Counted from the stretch's first letter, positions 8,182 through 17,860 are shown. The stretch: 64,000 nt of DNA from Dethiobacter alkaliphilus AHT 1 (GCF_000174415.1 NZ_ACJM01000004.1:124001-188000); one strand, 5' to 3'. Numbers and translations: made by a program. The notes: a model not told the origin generated them from the sequence alone.

Positions 8182-8967
8182 TTATTCGATGGTGTTTCGT
8201 GGGCATACTTCCACGCAAGTTCCGCAGTTGTTGCAAATATAGCTGTCAATGGTGGCGATGTTGTTTTCCATGCGGATAGCATCCACCGGACATTTTTTAA
8301 CACAGATGTTACAGGCAATGCAGCCGCGCTCACATACTTCCTTGACCTTTTTGCCCTTATCCTGTGACTTACAGCGTACGTGGTGCACTGTCTTTGCATT
8401 TACCAGTTCGATTACCTGCCGCGGGCAGGTGTTTTTACACTTGCCGCAGCTGATGCAGGCATCCACATCAATGATGGGCAGACCCTTATCACTCATGGTG
8501 ATGGCATCTACCGGGCAAACGCGCTCACAGTTGCCAAGACCCAAACAACCATAGGAACAGGCAGTGGGGCCACCGGAAAACATCAGAGCAGCTTTACAAT
8601 CCTTTACACCATGGTACTGGTGCTTTTCCTTGGCAGTGGCGCAATCGCCCGCACAAGTGAGCTGCGCTACGTGCCTGGCCTCGGCATCCGGCGCTTCGGC
8701 TCCCAGGATTTCAGCGATTTTGTTTGCCACAGAGGCTCCGCCGGGAGTACAGCCGGAAACCGGTGCTTTCCCTGCCACCACTTCTTCGGCAAACTTAGCA
8801 CAACCGGCATAACCGCAGGCACCGCAGTTGGCGCCCAACAGCATTTCCTGTACCATCTCCACCTTGGGGTCCACTTCAACAGCAAACTTCTGAGAGGCAA
8901 ATGCCAGTGCCCCGCCAAAAGCCAACCCCAGACCGCCCAGGCTTGCAATTGCTGGTATTAAATCCAT
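8182..8967 (-). CDS. rnfB: Rnf complex subunit RnfB (ferredoxin-accepting iron-sulfur subunit)
   Basis: 261-residue subunit that takes electrons from ferredoxin and passes them into the Na+- or H+-translocating Rnf complex. An N-terminal membrane helix is followed by the Fe-S domain with CGACGYAGC and a later Cys, then a Cys-rich region with four ferredoxin-like groups: CSYGCLGLGNCERVCP, CISCGKCKNTCP, CERGCIACNICVKKCP and CNNCGTCVEVCP. The extra clusters are typical of clostridial RnfB and make it longer than the E. coli homologue. It is the last gene of the operon, 12 bases after rnfA. Confidence 0.95.
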   Translation of the reverse strand: MDLIPAIASLGGLGLAFGGALAFASQKFAVEVDPKVEMVQEMLLGANCGACGYAGCAKFAEEVVAGKAPVSGCTPGGASVANKIAEILGAEAPDAEARHVAQLTCAGDCATAKEKHQYHGVKDCKAALMFSGGPTACSYGCLGLGNCERVCPVDAITMSDKGLPIIDVDACISCGKCKNTCPRQVIELVNAKTVHHVRCKSQDKGKKVKEVCERGCIACNICVKKCPVDAIRMENNIATIDSYICNNCGTCVEVCPRNTIE

Positions 8968-8979
8968 ATTTTACGCCTC

Positions 8980-9555
8980 CTACATCATGCCTGTGAATCC
9001 CCCGAAAGCAAGGGAAAGGATTCCGGCTATAATCATCGCAATGGATACACCGCGGAAATGCTTGGGCAGAAAAGCCATGTCCAGACGTTCCCGCGCTCCG
9101 GCCAATATAACCAGCGCCAGAGTAAAACCGGCAGCAGCCGACAAGCCAAAAACTACCGCTTCAAACAGATTGTAGCCTTCCTGGATACTGAGAATTGCCA
9201 TACCCAGTACTGCACAGTTAGTGGTAATCAGGGGCAAAAAGATGCCCAAAGACTGGTATAGAGTGGGGCTGACCTTACGAACAACAAGTTCCACAAACTG
9301 AACCAGTGAAGCAATTACCAGAATGAACACAATGGTCTGCAGATACTGTAAATCAAAGCGTTCCAGCACATAATACTGCAGAATCCATGTCACCAAAGAG
9401 GCCATACCCATAACAAACGTTACCGCCATACCCATTCCCAGTGAAGTGTCTACTTTTTTGGAAACGCCCATAAACGGGCAGATACCCAGAAAACGGACCA
9501 GCACGAAGTTACTGACAAAAATGGCCCCGAAAACAATTGCAAAAATTTCACCCAC
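8980..9555 (-). CDS. rnfA: Rnf complex membrane subunit RnfA
   Basis: 191-residue membrane protein with six predicted helices, of the RnfA/NqrE family. The N-terminal half has the conserved NFVLVRFLGICPFMGVSKK with a Cys, and the second half LITTNCAVLGMAI with the matching Cys. In solved Rnf/Nqr structures these pseudo-symmetric cysteines hold a membrane-embedded Fe-S cluster. It lies 14 bases after rnfE and 12 before rnfB. Confidence 0.95.
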   Translation of the reverse strand: MGEIFAIVFGAIFVSNFVLVRFLGICPFMGVSKKVDTSLGMGMAVTFVMGMASLVTWILQYYVLERFDLQYLQTIVFILVIASLVQFVELVVRKVSPTLYQSLGIFLPLITTNCAVLGMAILSIQEGYNLFEAVVFGLSAAAGFTLALVILAGARERLDMAFLPKHFRGVSIAMIIAGILSLAFGGFTGMM

Positions 9556-9569
9556 AGTCTACCCCTCCT

Positions 9570-10172
9570 TTACTCCAGTTTAAACTTCGCAGATAACGCA
9601 CTCATTACGGCCAGCAAGAGACCCAAAGCCAGGAACGCTCCTGCCGGTGAGCCAAAGACCTGAAATGGCTGATACCAATCAGCTCCGAGGATTTCAATTT
9701 GAAAGATGGTACCCTGTGCCAACAGTTCGCGGACTGCCGCCAGAATTGTCAGCGCCAGCGTAAACCCAAGGCCCATACCCAACCCATCGGCCAGTGAATG
9801 AATGACAGGTTGCTTGGAAGCAAATGCTTCCGCACGTCCCAGCACCAGGCAGTTTACCACAATCAGCGGCACAAAAATGCCCAACTGAGAATGTAGTACA
9901 GGCATATAGGCATTAAGCACCATATCTACCATGGTAACAAACGTTGCGATAACGATAATAAAAATGGGAATTCTGATTTTTGATGGGATTACCCCTTTTA
10001 AAAGGGAGATTACCAGGTTTGAAGCCACAAGCACCGCAGTGGTGGCAAGACCCATTCCAAAGCCGTTCTCTGCCAAACCGGTAACAGCCAGTGTGGGACA
10101 GAGCCCCAAAAGTAACCGGAAGACGGCATTCTCTTTGATAATGCCCTTGGAAAATTCTTTCATAATACTCAT
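9570..10172 (-). CDS. rnfE: Rnf complex membrane subunit RnfE
   Basis: 200-residue membrane protein homologous to RnfE/NqrD and, more distantly, to RnfA. It has LLGLCPTLAVTG near the N-terminus and LIVVNCLVLGRAEAFASK in the middle, each with the conserved Cys that pairs with RnfA to bind an intramembrane Fe-S centre. The start ATG at 10172 follows rnfG by 15 bases. Normal length and no missing motif. Confidence 0.95.
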   Translation of the reverse strand: MSIMKEFSKGIIKENAVFRLLLGLCPTLAVTGLAENGFGMGLATTAVLVASNLVISLLKGVIPSKIRIPIFIIVIATFVTMVDMVLNAYMPVLHSQLGIFVPLIVVNCLVLGRAEAFASKQPVIHSLADGLGMGLGFTLALTILAAVRELLAQGTIFQIEILGADWYQPFQVFGSPAGAFLALGLLLAVMSALSAKFKLE

Positions 10173-10187
10173 CTTTTCACCCCCCGG

Positions 10188-11003
10188 CTATTGCGCCAGT
10201 GCATTTAGCACGGCATTCTTAATTCCATTACTGCTGCCTGTAGCTTGGCTTACCGCATCAACATCAAGGGACTGCTCGGCAATGATGTCGTCGATAACCT
10301 GCTCGGCATCGGCAAAGATACCTGGTGTATCATCGTGGTCGGTTACAGTTATTTCAGTAATCTCTCCACCGGATACTGTAACTTCCACAGTTACGTCACT
10401 CTTAAACCCGGAAGCGGTTCCGGTGTAGGTGCCGTCTTCCAGCGCGTCCATATCAACGGTGGGAGCATCAGGAACAGCGTCCGCATCACCGAAGCGCAGG
10501 ACAATTTCCATCAATTCACTTTCTACTCCATTTATCATGGCTCGGGTAGAGACAGTTGCACCGGAAATAACATCCACATGATCAGCAATGTTATCTTCTA
10601 ACCCCAGGCCTTCAAACTGCTCCAGGTAGTCTGCCCGGGTAATCACATCACCCAGGCCGGCTGTTTCCGACTGAGAAATGACGGTTACACCAACAATTTC
10701 ACCTTCATCGTTTACACCCAGGTTAAAGCGGATGGTACCGCCGTAGCCTTCGGTGCGTCCTTCGGCCAGAACGCCGATGTAGTTACCGTCGGCATCATAG
10801 GCCACAAAACCTTTATAGCCGTCCACTTCTTTTTCCTCGAAATCTTCGATGGCGGGGAACAGCTCTTCCAGCTCAGCTACCGTTTCCTCATATATACGAG
10901 CCTCAACAACTGCTGAGGTAATGTCATTGGTAACCGCCAGAGCCCCGGCCGCCACCGCACAGATAATGGCCAGTATCAGCCCGTTACGGATAATGTCTTT
11001 CAT
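10188..11003 (-). CDS. rnfG: Rnf complex FMN subunit RnfG with an extra C-terminal FMN-binding domain
   Basis: 271-residue electron-transfer subunit on the outer face of the membrane, anchored by one N-terminal helix (residues about 7-25). The usual FMN_bind domain ends in DVISGATVS around residues 144-152, the motif that receives covalent FMN. The protein then continues with DGTYTGTASGFKSDVTVEV and ends with DAVSQATGSSNG around residues 249-260, the layout of a second FMN_bind domain. Ordinary RnfG proteins are near 190-220 residues with one such domain. ATG at 11003 overlaps the last base of rnfD. Whether the second domain is flavinylated is not known. Confidence 0.9.
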   Translation of the reverse strand: MKDIIRNGLILAIICAVAAGALAVTNDITSAVVEARIYEETVAELEELFPAIEDFEEKEVDGYKGFVAYDADGNYIGVLAEGRTEGYGGTIRFNLGVNDEGEIVGVTVISQSETAGLGDVITRADYLEQFEGLGLEDNIADHVDVISGATVSTRAMINGVESELMEIVLRFGDADAVPDAPTVDMDALEDGTYTGTASGFKSDVTVEVTVSGGEITEITVTDHDDTPGIFADAEQVIDDIIAEQSLDVDAVSQATGSSNGIKNAVLNALAQ

Positions 11004-11929
11004 TATTTAGCCACCTCCCCGTATTTGGTGGGCAGGGTCAGGTTGTCAATCAACGGTGTGAGGGCGTTCATTAAGAGGATAGCAAATGTCACGCCTTCGG
11101 GGAATGCGCCGTAGAGACGCACCAGCATGGTCATCACACCACAGCCGATACCGAAGATTAGACGGCCCCGTGCTGTAACGGGTGAGGTTACCATATCGGT
11201 GGCCATAAACAGAGCACCCAGCAGCACACCACCGGCCAGCACATGGAACAGCCCTGCGGAAACCATGGCCATGGGCGAGCCGAACCCTTCAAACAACAGA
11301 CCCATTACAAAAACTGTACCGATATAGCCGCCGGGAATACGCCAGTCAATGTGTCCTTTATAGAACAACCAGGCGGCGCCGAGAATGAGAGCAAAGGCGC
11401 TTGTCTCACCTAAAGAACCGGGAATGGCGCCCACAAACAGATTAGTAAAGCTAAAAGCATCGGCGCCCAACTCCAGCGGTGTTGCCGCCGTAGTTAAGTC
11501 CACCGGACGAACCCAGTAAGTTAAATGACCTGCCCAGGATGCCAGCAAAATGGCGCGGGCCACCAGAGCCGGGTTAAAGATATTGTTACCAATTCCACCA
11601 AAGACCTGCTTACCGATAATAATTGCGATGGCACCACCCAGCACACTGATCCACCAGGGCACTGCAGGCGGAAGCACCATAGCCAACAGCAAGCCGGTTA
11701 CAGCAGCACTGCCGTCGCCAAAAATATTCTTTTCCCTCAGCACCAGCGCTTCGGCGACCATGGCGGAAACTGTGCAGAGCACCATGGTTAAAAGTGCGGG
11801 CCAGCCAAAAAAGATCACACCGGCCAGTGCGGCGGGAAATAAAGCTACGAGAACGTCGATCATCACGCTTTGCACCGATTCAGGTGTTTTAATGTGCGGC
11901 GATGACGTAACGATTAGTTTTCTTTCCAT
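11003..11929 (-). CDS. rnfD: Rnf complex membrane flavoprotein RnfD
   Basis: 308-residue membrane protein of the RnfD/NqrB family, normally carrying a covalent FMN. Several helices are visible; the loop with LTTAATPLELG near residue 155 sits where the flavinylation motif is expected. Conserved parts include GGIGNNIFNPALVARA near residue 110 and FMATDMVTSPVTARGRLIFG near 240. It starts 28 bases after rnfC and runs into rnfG. Confidence 0.95.
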   Translation of the reverse strand: MERKLIVTSSPHIKTPESVQSVMIDVLVALFPAALAGVIFFGWPALLTMVLCTVSAMVAEALVLREKNIFGDGSAAVTGLLLAMVLPPAVPWWISVLGGAIAIIIGKQVFGGIGNNIFNPALVARAILLASWAGHLTYWVRPVDLTTAATPLELGADAFSFTNLFVGAIPGSLGETSAFALILGAAWLFYKGHIDWRIPGGYIGTVFVMGLLFEGFGSPMAMVSAGLFHVLAGGVLLGALFMATDMVTSPVTARGRLIFGIGCGVMTMLVRLYGAFPEGVTFAILLMNALTPLIDNLTLPTKYGEVAK

Positions 11930-11957
11930 CTGGTTATCCCTCCTTTACCTTTGCACG

Positions 11958-13280
11958 TTACTTTCTGCGTTTGGCCGCAATATCACCTTTGGCCATCCGG
12001 ATCCATTGTACCAACGGACGTTTGGCAGGACAGATATATGTGCAGCAACCACATTCAATACAATCCATAGCGTTAAATGCTTCCGCCTTGTCGTACATGC
12101 CGTGCTCCACCGAACCACCGATAAAGAGAGGCATGATGCTGACGGGGCAGACTTCCACACATTTGGCACACTTAATACAGGGACGGATTTCATCCAGCGT
12201 TACCTCAGCGTCGGTGAGGCAGAGAATACCGGATGTCCCCTTAATGACCGGCTGATTCTCCGGACCGGACTGGGCCAGACCCATCATGGGTCCACCGAGA
12301 ATCATCTTACGGATATTGGGCTTAAAGCCGCCGCACTGCTCGATTACCTCTTCCATGGGCGTACCCACGCGAACCAGCATGTTTTTCGGCTCGTTAATAC
12401 CGGAACCGGTAATTGTGACGTTGCGCTCAATCAAAGGCTTCCCTAAACGAATAGCCTCGGAAATGGCAATGCATGTACCAACGTTTTGCACTACACAACC
12501 CACCATGGAGGGCAGGCCGCCGGAGGGCACTTCCCTGCCGGTAAATACACTAATTAACTGCTTTTCTGCGCCCTGCGGATACTTGGTGTGCAGAGCGTGC
12601 ACCTCAATGTTGTCAATTCCTTCCGCCGCTTTCTTCATGGCTTCCACCGCATCGGGCTTGTTGTCCTCAATGCCGATGTACCCCTTCGGCGCATTTACAA
12701 CCTTCATTACGGTCTGCAGGCCGATGACCACATCTTCCGGACGCTCCAGCATGGCCCGGTGGTCGGATGTCAGATACGGTTCACATTCAGCCGCGTTGAT
12801 TAACACGTAGTCAATCTTCTGATCCGGTGGCGGAGATACCTTGACATGCGTAGGGAACGTGGCCCCACCCATTCCTACAATCCCTGCCTCGCGGATTATT
12901 TTTTTCAAATCATCCACACCAAGGTTCTTCCAGTCATCATTGGGCTTTACATCTTCATGCCAGGTATCCTGGAAGTCGTTCTCAATGAACACAGCCTGAA
13001 CCGGACGGCCCAGCGGATGGTTACACATGTCAATCTTAACCACTTTACCGGACACACTGGAGTGAACCGGGGCAGAGACAAATCCTTTGCTGTCACCGAC
13101 TTTCTGACCCACTTTCACTTCGTCCCCTACAGCCACCAAAGGCTCACAAGGTGCGCCAATATGCTGCGACATCGGGATGATAGCCACAGTGGGGGGCTTT
13201 GCTGGGACGACAGGCTTCTTCTCGGTCGCACTTTTAAAGTGGCCGGGATGAACGCCTCCCTTAAACGTCTTAAAGCTCAT
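11958..13280 (-). CDS. rnfC: Rnf complex NADH-binding subunit RnfC
   Basis: 440-residue peripheral subunit that exchanges electrons with NAD+/NADH. The N-terminal barrel domain contains HIGAPCEPLVAVGDEVKVGQ. The nucleotide/FMN-binding region carries GIVGMGGATFPTHVK, and the C-terminal ferredoxin domain has CIKCAKCVEVCP and CIECGCCTYICP for two 4Fe-4S clusters. It is the first gene of rnfCDGEAB, the order usual for Clostridia. The start ATG is preceded by AAAAGGGGTG. Length is normal. Confidence 0.95.
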   Translation of the reverse strand: MSFKTFKGGVHPGHFKSATEKKPVVPAKPPTVAIIPMSQHIGAPCEPLVAVGDEVKVGQKVGDSKGFVSAPVHSSVSGKVVKIDMCNHPLGRPVQAVFIENDFQDTWHEDVKPNDDWKNLGVDDLKKIIREAGIVGMGGATFPTHVKVSPPPDQKIDYVLINAAECEPYLTSDHRAMLERPEDVVIGLQTVMKVVNAPKGYIGIEDNKPDAVEAMKKAAEGIDNIEVHALHTKYPQGAEKQLISVFTGREVPSGGLPSMVGCVVQNVGTCIAISEAIRLGKPLIERNVTITGSGINEPKNMLVRVGTPMEEVIEQCGGFKPNIRKMILGGPMMGLAQSGPENQPVIKGTSGILCLTDAEVTLDEIRPCIKCAKCVEVCPVSIMPLFIGGSVEHGMYDKAEAFNAMDCIECGCCTYICPAKRPLVQWIRMAKGDIAAKRRK

Positions 13281-13576
13281 ATGCTCAATTCACCCCTTTT
13301 AATAAAATTTTAATATTTTTGCTGAACATTGAGGTATTCGAGAAATCTATGAGAAATCCTGCACCAGTCTTTTTTTTTCGTCAAAATTTTCATTCCAGCG
13401 CAGGAAAAACATAGCGCATACACCAATAAACCTTTAAGCGTATAAGCCTCCCCTTCTTTTCTTATTAGTTTTAGAAGTGAAACATTCCGCAAACATAAAA
13501 CAATTTCAACATCGACACTAAAATACCTGCCCTCAAATTCAAAAATATTGAATTCACATAAATATATTATTATACG
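13281..13576. other. Intergenic leader upstream of rnfC
   Basis: About 300 AT-rich bases between the folC terminator and rnfC. It must hold the rnf promoter, but I could not pick one convincing -35/-10 pair. A 60-codon minus-strand ORF at 13310-13492 has no ribosome binding site and no recognisable family, so I do not call it a gene. No riboswitch consensus was recognised. Confidence 0.5.
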
Positions 13577-13605
13577 AAAAAACTCCTGGACTCACAGGAG
13601 TTTTT
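13577..13605 (-). terminator. Terminator of the valS-folC unit
   Basis: ACTCCTG / CAGGAGT stem with a six-base loop, flanked by A-runs and T-runs on both sides, begins 11 bases after the folC stop on the minus strand and is followed there by a run of T. It could also work in the other direction. Confidence 0.85.
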
Positions 13606-13615
13606 CTTCATATCT

Positions 13616-14911
13616 TTAGAGAAAATGTTTTTTCAAAACTTCCCTGGCTTCGCTGATGGTGTATAAAGAACCGGAGATGCAAAGGGCTTCTTCCTCACCG
13701 GTTTGGGCAAGCCCCAGCGCCACCGCCTCCTCCACCGTGTCAGTTGCCGCCACCGGAGCGCTTGTATAGCGGCGGGCAAGCTCCGCCACCTCCCGGGGGT
13801 TTGACGCCCGGGGGTTATCCGGCTTGGTAACAATCAATCCCGCTGTGGCCAGCGGCACAATTAGGCTGAGAATTTCATCCACCGCCTTATCACCCAGTAT
13901 CCCCAGCACCAACCGGAGAGGGCGGCCATCCAGAATGGTATCCAGCGCGCTTTTGAGGGCTTTAATTCCGTCAATGTTATGCGCACCATCCACCAGCACC
14001 AGAGGGCGGCGGGAAAAAACCTCCAACCTGCCGGGCCATTTGGCCGCCGCCAGTCCGCGGTAAATAGCGTCTGTATCAAGGGGGACAGGCAGTAATTCCC
14101 TGGTGGCCACAGCCAGCGCCGCGTTGCGGACCTGATGCGGCCCCAAAAGGGAAATCTGCAGATTATCCAGCTTACGCTGCCTGCTCCAATAGTTAAATAC
14201 CTGGCCGTCGAGGGAAGCAGACAGTTGTTCATATCCAAAATCCCTGTCCATTTCTACCAAAGTGGCGCCCCGCTCCACGGCCACAGAGCGAAACACCTGC
14301 AAAGCGTCCTCTTTTTCCGCCGCGGTAACAGCGGGGGTAGAAGGTTTAATAATGCCGGCCTTTTCAAAGGCAATGGCGGAGATGGTATCGCCCAGCACCT
14401 GCGTATGCTCCAGGCCGATATTGGTCAGTACCGACACAGCCGGCTCAATTACATTGGTGGCATCAAGGCGCCCTCCCAGGCCCACCTCCATAATTACCCA
14501 GTCAGGCTGCTCCTCTGCAAAATAAAGAAAAGCCAGAGCGGTAACCACCTCAAACTCTGTGGGCTGGCCCGCTTCCGTCTGCGAAATTTCCTCCACATGC
14601 CTGCGGATTTGGGTCACCAGTTCAGCCAACCGGTTTTCATCAATGTCGCCGCCGTTAATGGCCATGCGATTTGTAAATGCCTCTAAATAGGGGGATGTAT
14701 ACAGGCCCACCTGCAGGCCCTGGGCCTCCAGCATGGATGCCAGAAAAGCGGCGGTGGATCCTTTCCCGTTAGTTCCGGCAATATGAATGCAGCGGATTTT
14801 TTTCTGGGGATCTTCCAGTCGCCTGAGCAGCTCGGTTATCCGCTCCAGGCCGGGATTGATGCCAAAGCGGTACAAACTGTGAATCCAGTCAATTGCTTCA
14901 TTATAGTTCAA
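13616..14911 (-). CDS. folC: Folylpolyglutamate synthase / dihydrofolate synthase FolC
   Basis: 431-residue Mur-ligase-family enzyme that adds glutamate to folates, often also to dihydropteroate. The P-loop HIAGTNGKGSTAAFLASML is at residues about 43-61, and the C-terminal ligase domain contains the LVDGAHNIDG motif near residue 313. It lies 19 bases after valS on the same strand, the standard Firmicutes arrangement, and ends at an intrinsic terminator. Length is normal. Confidence 0.95.
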   Translation of the reverse strand: MNYNEAIDWIHSLYRFGINPGLERITELLRRLEDPQKKIRCIHIAGTNGKGSTAAFLASMLEAQGLQVGLYTSPYLEAFTNRMAINGGDIDENRLAELVTQIRRHVEEISQTEAGQPTEFEVVTALAFLYFAEEQPDWVIMEVGLGGRLDATNVIEPAVSVLTNIGLEHTQVLGDTISAIAFEKAGIIKPSTPAVTAAEKEDALQVFRSVAVERGATLVEMDRDFGYEQLSASLDGQVFNYWSRQRKLDNLQISLLGPHQVRNAALAVATRELLPVPLDTDAIYRGLAAAKWPGRLEVFSRRPLVLVDGAHNIDGIKALKSALDTILDGRPLRLVLGILGDKAVDEILSLIVPLATAGLIVTKPDNPRASNPREVAELARRYTSAPVAATDTVEEAVALGLAQTGEEEALCISGSLYTISEAREVLKKHFL

Positions 14912-14930
14912 AGCTTGCGGCCTCCTGACG

Positions 14931-17576
14931 TTACTCTAAACTGCGGATACGTTCTGCCACCTTGTCGCGTTTAAGCTGATAATCCTCTGCCTTGGCCCTT
15001 TCTTCGGCCACCACTTCTTCCGGGGCCTTGGCCAGAAAACCCTGGTTGGAAAGCTTGCCGGCGGAGCGCTTCAGTTCAGCATCCAGCTTTTTCAACTCTT
15101 TTTTTAGTCTGGCCAATTCCTGTTCCAGATCAACCAGTCCGACCAGCGGCAGGTAAATGTCTGTATCGCCCACAACGGCGGTCAGCGCCTGTTTGGGTTT
15201 TTCCGCCAGGGTAGAAACAATCTCCACCTCATCCAGGGATGCCAGCTTCTGCAGCATGGATGTCCCGTCCTTTAACGCCGCGGCAGCAGCATCACTACCG
15301 GTATGAAGGATTACCTTGGCCTTTTTGGCCGGGGGCAGCTGCACTTCACTGCGCAAATAGCGCACAGTCCTGGTAACTTCCATCACCACATCCATATTGG
15401 CATGGGCCCGGGCAAAGTCCAGGGAATCATCATACTCAGGGAAGAGCGCCAGCACAATGGTTTCTCCCTCATGGGGGAGTTTTTGCCAGATTTCCTCGGT
15501 AATGAAAGGCATAAAGGGATGCAAAAGGCGCAGTGTCCTGTCCAGCACATAGGTCAGCACAGAACGGACCGCGTTTTTTTCCGCTTCGCTTTCTGCGTTA
15601 TACAGCGGTATTTTTGCCATCTCAATATACCAGTCGCAAAAATCGCTCCAGAGGAATTCATAGATTGTGCGGGCAGCCTCACCCAGTTCGTAGGCATCCA
15701 TTAAACGATTTACTTCCCGCACCGTTTTGTTATACCGGTGCAGAATCCAGCGGTCAGCATCGGTCAGACCGCTGGACAGATCAACCTGGTCCACCGTAAA
15801 ATCATCCAGGTTCATTAATACAAACCTGGAAGCATTCCAGATTTTGTTAGCAAAATTACGGCTGTTTTCCACACTCTCCTGGCGGAAGCGCTGGTCATTG
15901 CCGGGTCCCTGCCCGGTAATCAAAGTGAACCGCAGGGTATCTGCCCCGTACTCATCAATAATTTGCAGCGGGTCCACACCGTTCCCCAGGGATTTACTCA
16001 TTTTACGTCCCTGAGCATCACGCACCAGTCCATGGATATATACGGTATGGAAAGGAATCTCCTCCATAAACTCCAGCCCCATAAAAATCATGCGGGCTAC
16101 CCAGAAATAAATAATATCATAGCCGGTAACCAGCACATCGGTGGGGTAGAAATGTTTCAGGTCCTTTGTTTCATCGGGCCAACCCAAAGTGGAAAAAGGC
16201 CAGAGTGCAGAAGAGAACCAGGTATCCAACACATCGTCGTCCTGTACCAAAGAAGAGCTTCCACATTGCTTACAGCTTTGCGGCTCTTCTCTGGAAACAA
16301 TTGTTTCGCCGCAGTCACAGTACCAGGCCGGAATGCGGTGCCCCCACCAAATCTGACGGGATATACACCAGTCCCGGATGTTTTCCACCCAGTTTAAATA
16401 AACCTTGGTAAACCGCTCCGGCACAAAACGGATGTCACCGTTTTTAACCCGTTCAATGGCCGGCTTGGCCAGAGGTTTCATGCGCACAAACCACTGTTTG
16501 GACAAAAGCGGTTCAATTACCGTACTGCAGCGCTGGCAGTGCCCCACCGCATGGGTGTGGTCTTCGGCTTTTAAAAGAACGCCGGCCTCTTTTAAGTCCG
16601 CCACCACCTGCTTGCGGGCCTCATAGCGGTCCAGCCCGGAATATTTTCCCGCCTCCTCGGTCATGGTGCCGTCATTACCGATAACCACCACCGAGGGAAT
16701 GTTATGGCGCTCCGCCATGGCAAAATCATTAGGGTCATGAGCCGGTGTGATCTTTACCGCTCCACTGCCAAACTCCGGATCCACATAGTCATCGGCTATT
16801 ACCGGAATGGGCCGGTTCATAAGCGGCAGCATTACTGTTTTGCCAATCAGATGCTGGTAGCGTGAATCCTGGGGATGAACCGCCACCGCCGTATCACCCA
16901 GCATGGTTTCCGGACGGGTAGTGGCCACCACCAGATGCTCATCGCTGTCTGTAAGGGGATAACGGATAAAGGTCAGTGCCCCTTCCTGGTCTTCATGTTC
17001 CACCTCAATATCGGAAAGGGCCGTGAGGCAGCGGGGGCACCAGTTAATAATATAATCACCACGGTAAATCAGGCCCCGTTCATACAGGGTAACAAAAACT
17101 TCGCGCACGGCGTGGGAACAGCCCTCATCCATGGTAAAACGCTCCCGCGACCAGTCGCAGGAAACACCAAGCTTCTGCAGCTGCCTGATGATGCGGGCAT
17201 GGTACTCCTCTTTCCAGTCCCATACTTTATCAAGGAAAGCTTCCCGTCCCAAATCATAACGGGATACCCCATCGGCAGCCAGGTGTTCTTCCACCTTAAT
17301 CTGGGTAGCAATACCGGCATGGTCGGTGCCGGGCAGCCACAGGGTATCAAAGTCCTGCATGCGCTTGCGACGGATTAAAATGTCCTGAATGGTATTATCC
17401 AGTGCATGTCCCATATGTAGTGTACCGGTTACATTGGGCGGGGGAATTACAATGGTAAAAGGTTCTTTGTCCGGATCACCCGGCGCCTGGAAATTGTTAT
17501 TATCCAACCACTTTTGGTACAGCCTGTCCTCCACGTTGGCAGGATCATAAACAGGAGCAAGATTTTTATCGGGCAT
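14931..17576 (-). CDS. valS: Valyl-tRNA synthetase
   Basis: 881-residue class I aminoacyl-tRNA synthetase. It has the HIGH-type motif in PPNVTGTLHMGHALDN near residue 47, the editing (CP1) domain in the middle, and GRKMSKSLGNG near residue 525. The anticodon-binding domain is followed by a C-terminal coiled-coil arm (residues about 810-881, Lys/Glu-rich) typical of ValRS. ATG at 17576 follows an AGGAGG-like site. No T-box leader was recognised in the 288 bases upstream, which instead hold repeats. Confidence 0.96.
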   Translation of the reverse strand: MPDKNLAPVYDPANVEDRLYQKWLDNNNFQAPGDPDKEPFTIVIPPPNVTGTLHMGHALDNTIQDILIRRKRMQDFDTLWLPGTDHAGIATQIKVEEHLAADGVSRYDLGREAFLDKVWDWKEEYHARIIRQLQKLGVSCDWSRERFTMDEGCSHAVREVFVTLYERGLIYRGDYIINWCPRCLTALSDIEVEHEDQEGALTFIRYPLTDSDEHLVVATTRPETMLGDTAVAVHPQDSRYQHLIGKTVMLPLMNRPIPVIADDYVDPEFGSGAVKITPAHDPNDFAMAERHNIPSVVVIGNDGTMTEEAGKYSGLDRYEARKQVVADLKEAGVLLKAEDHTHAVGHCQRCSTVIEPLLSKQWFVRMKPLAKPAIERVKNGDIRFVPERFTKVYLNWVENIRDWCISRQIWWGHRIPAWYCDCGETIVSREEPQSCKQCGSSSLVQDDDVLDTWFSSALWPFSTLGWPDETKDLKHFYPTDVLVTGYDIIYFWVARMIFMGLEFMEEIPFHTVYIHGLVRDAQGRKMSKSLGNGVDPLQIIDEYGADTLRFTLITGQGPGNDQRFRQESVENSRNFANKIWNASRFVLMNLDDFTVDQVDLSSGLTDADRWILHRYNKTVREVNRLMDAYELGEAARTIYEFLWSDFCDWYIEMAKIPLYNAESEAEKNAVRSVLTYVLDRTLRLLHPFMPFITEEIWQKLPHEGETIVLALFPEYDDSLDFARAHANMDVVMEVTRTVRYLRSEVQLPPAKKAKVILHTGSDAAAAALKDGTSMLQKLASLDEVEIVSTLAEKPKQALTAVVGDTDIYLPLVGLVDLEQELARLKKELKKLDAELKRSAGKLSNQGFLAKAPEEVVAEERAKAEDYQLKRDKVAERIRSLE

Positions 17577-17639
17577 ATAAAAAGCCTCCTAACTAAAAAA
17601 CGCATAATGTCTTTATTCAATATACCCAATGGCATAAGT

Positions 17640-17860
17640 GATGTCAAGAAAAGTGGACATGAGACAAAGGGGACAGGTGATTTTGTCTCACCTTTCTGGA
17701 CGGGGGAACCCTCTGCGAGGACAGGCAGGTTTGTTTGTCCTCGTTTAGGAGCTAGCCCAATCACTAAAAAACAACTAGGGACGGACCATAGATTGCGCTT
17801 GCAAAAGGTCCGTCCCTTAAATTTTGTGGACAATTAAACCTGTCCCTCTGTCCACGGGTT
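17640..17860. repeat. GGGACA-type nested inverted repeats between engB and valS
   Basis: Several inverted repeats lie close together: GAGACAAA / TTTGTCTC (17661-17668 and 17682-17689), GGGACGGACC / GGTCCGTCCC (17778-17787 and 17807-17816, perfect 10 bp) and GTGGACA / TGTCCAC (17826-17832 and 17849-17855). A 22-base stretch at 17708-17729 recurs exactly at 44320-44341. GGGACAGG/CCTGTCCC words occur in both places. These look like members of a small palindromic repeat family; the open frames across them are not genes. Confidence 0.7.

Noticed and set aside
8380-8961. 193-codon plus-strand open frame over rnfB
   Set aside because: Antisense to rnfB, whose Fe-S motifs are unmistakable; no SD.
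11550-12446. 298-codon plus-strand open frame over rnfD and rnfC
   Set aside because: It is fully antisense to two clear rnf genes, has no SD and looks like no family; it is a frame shadow of GC-skewed codons.
13310-13492. 60-codon minus-strand frame upstream of rnfC
   Set aside because: No SD, no known family, and it sits in the probable rnf leader.
17447-17833. 128-codon minus-strand frame upstream of valS
   Set aside because: It runs through palindromic GGGACA repeats and into the valS start in another frame; low-complexity translation.
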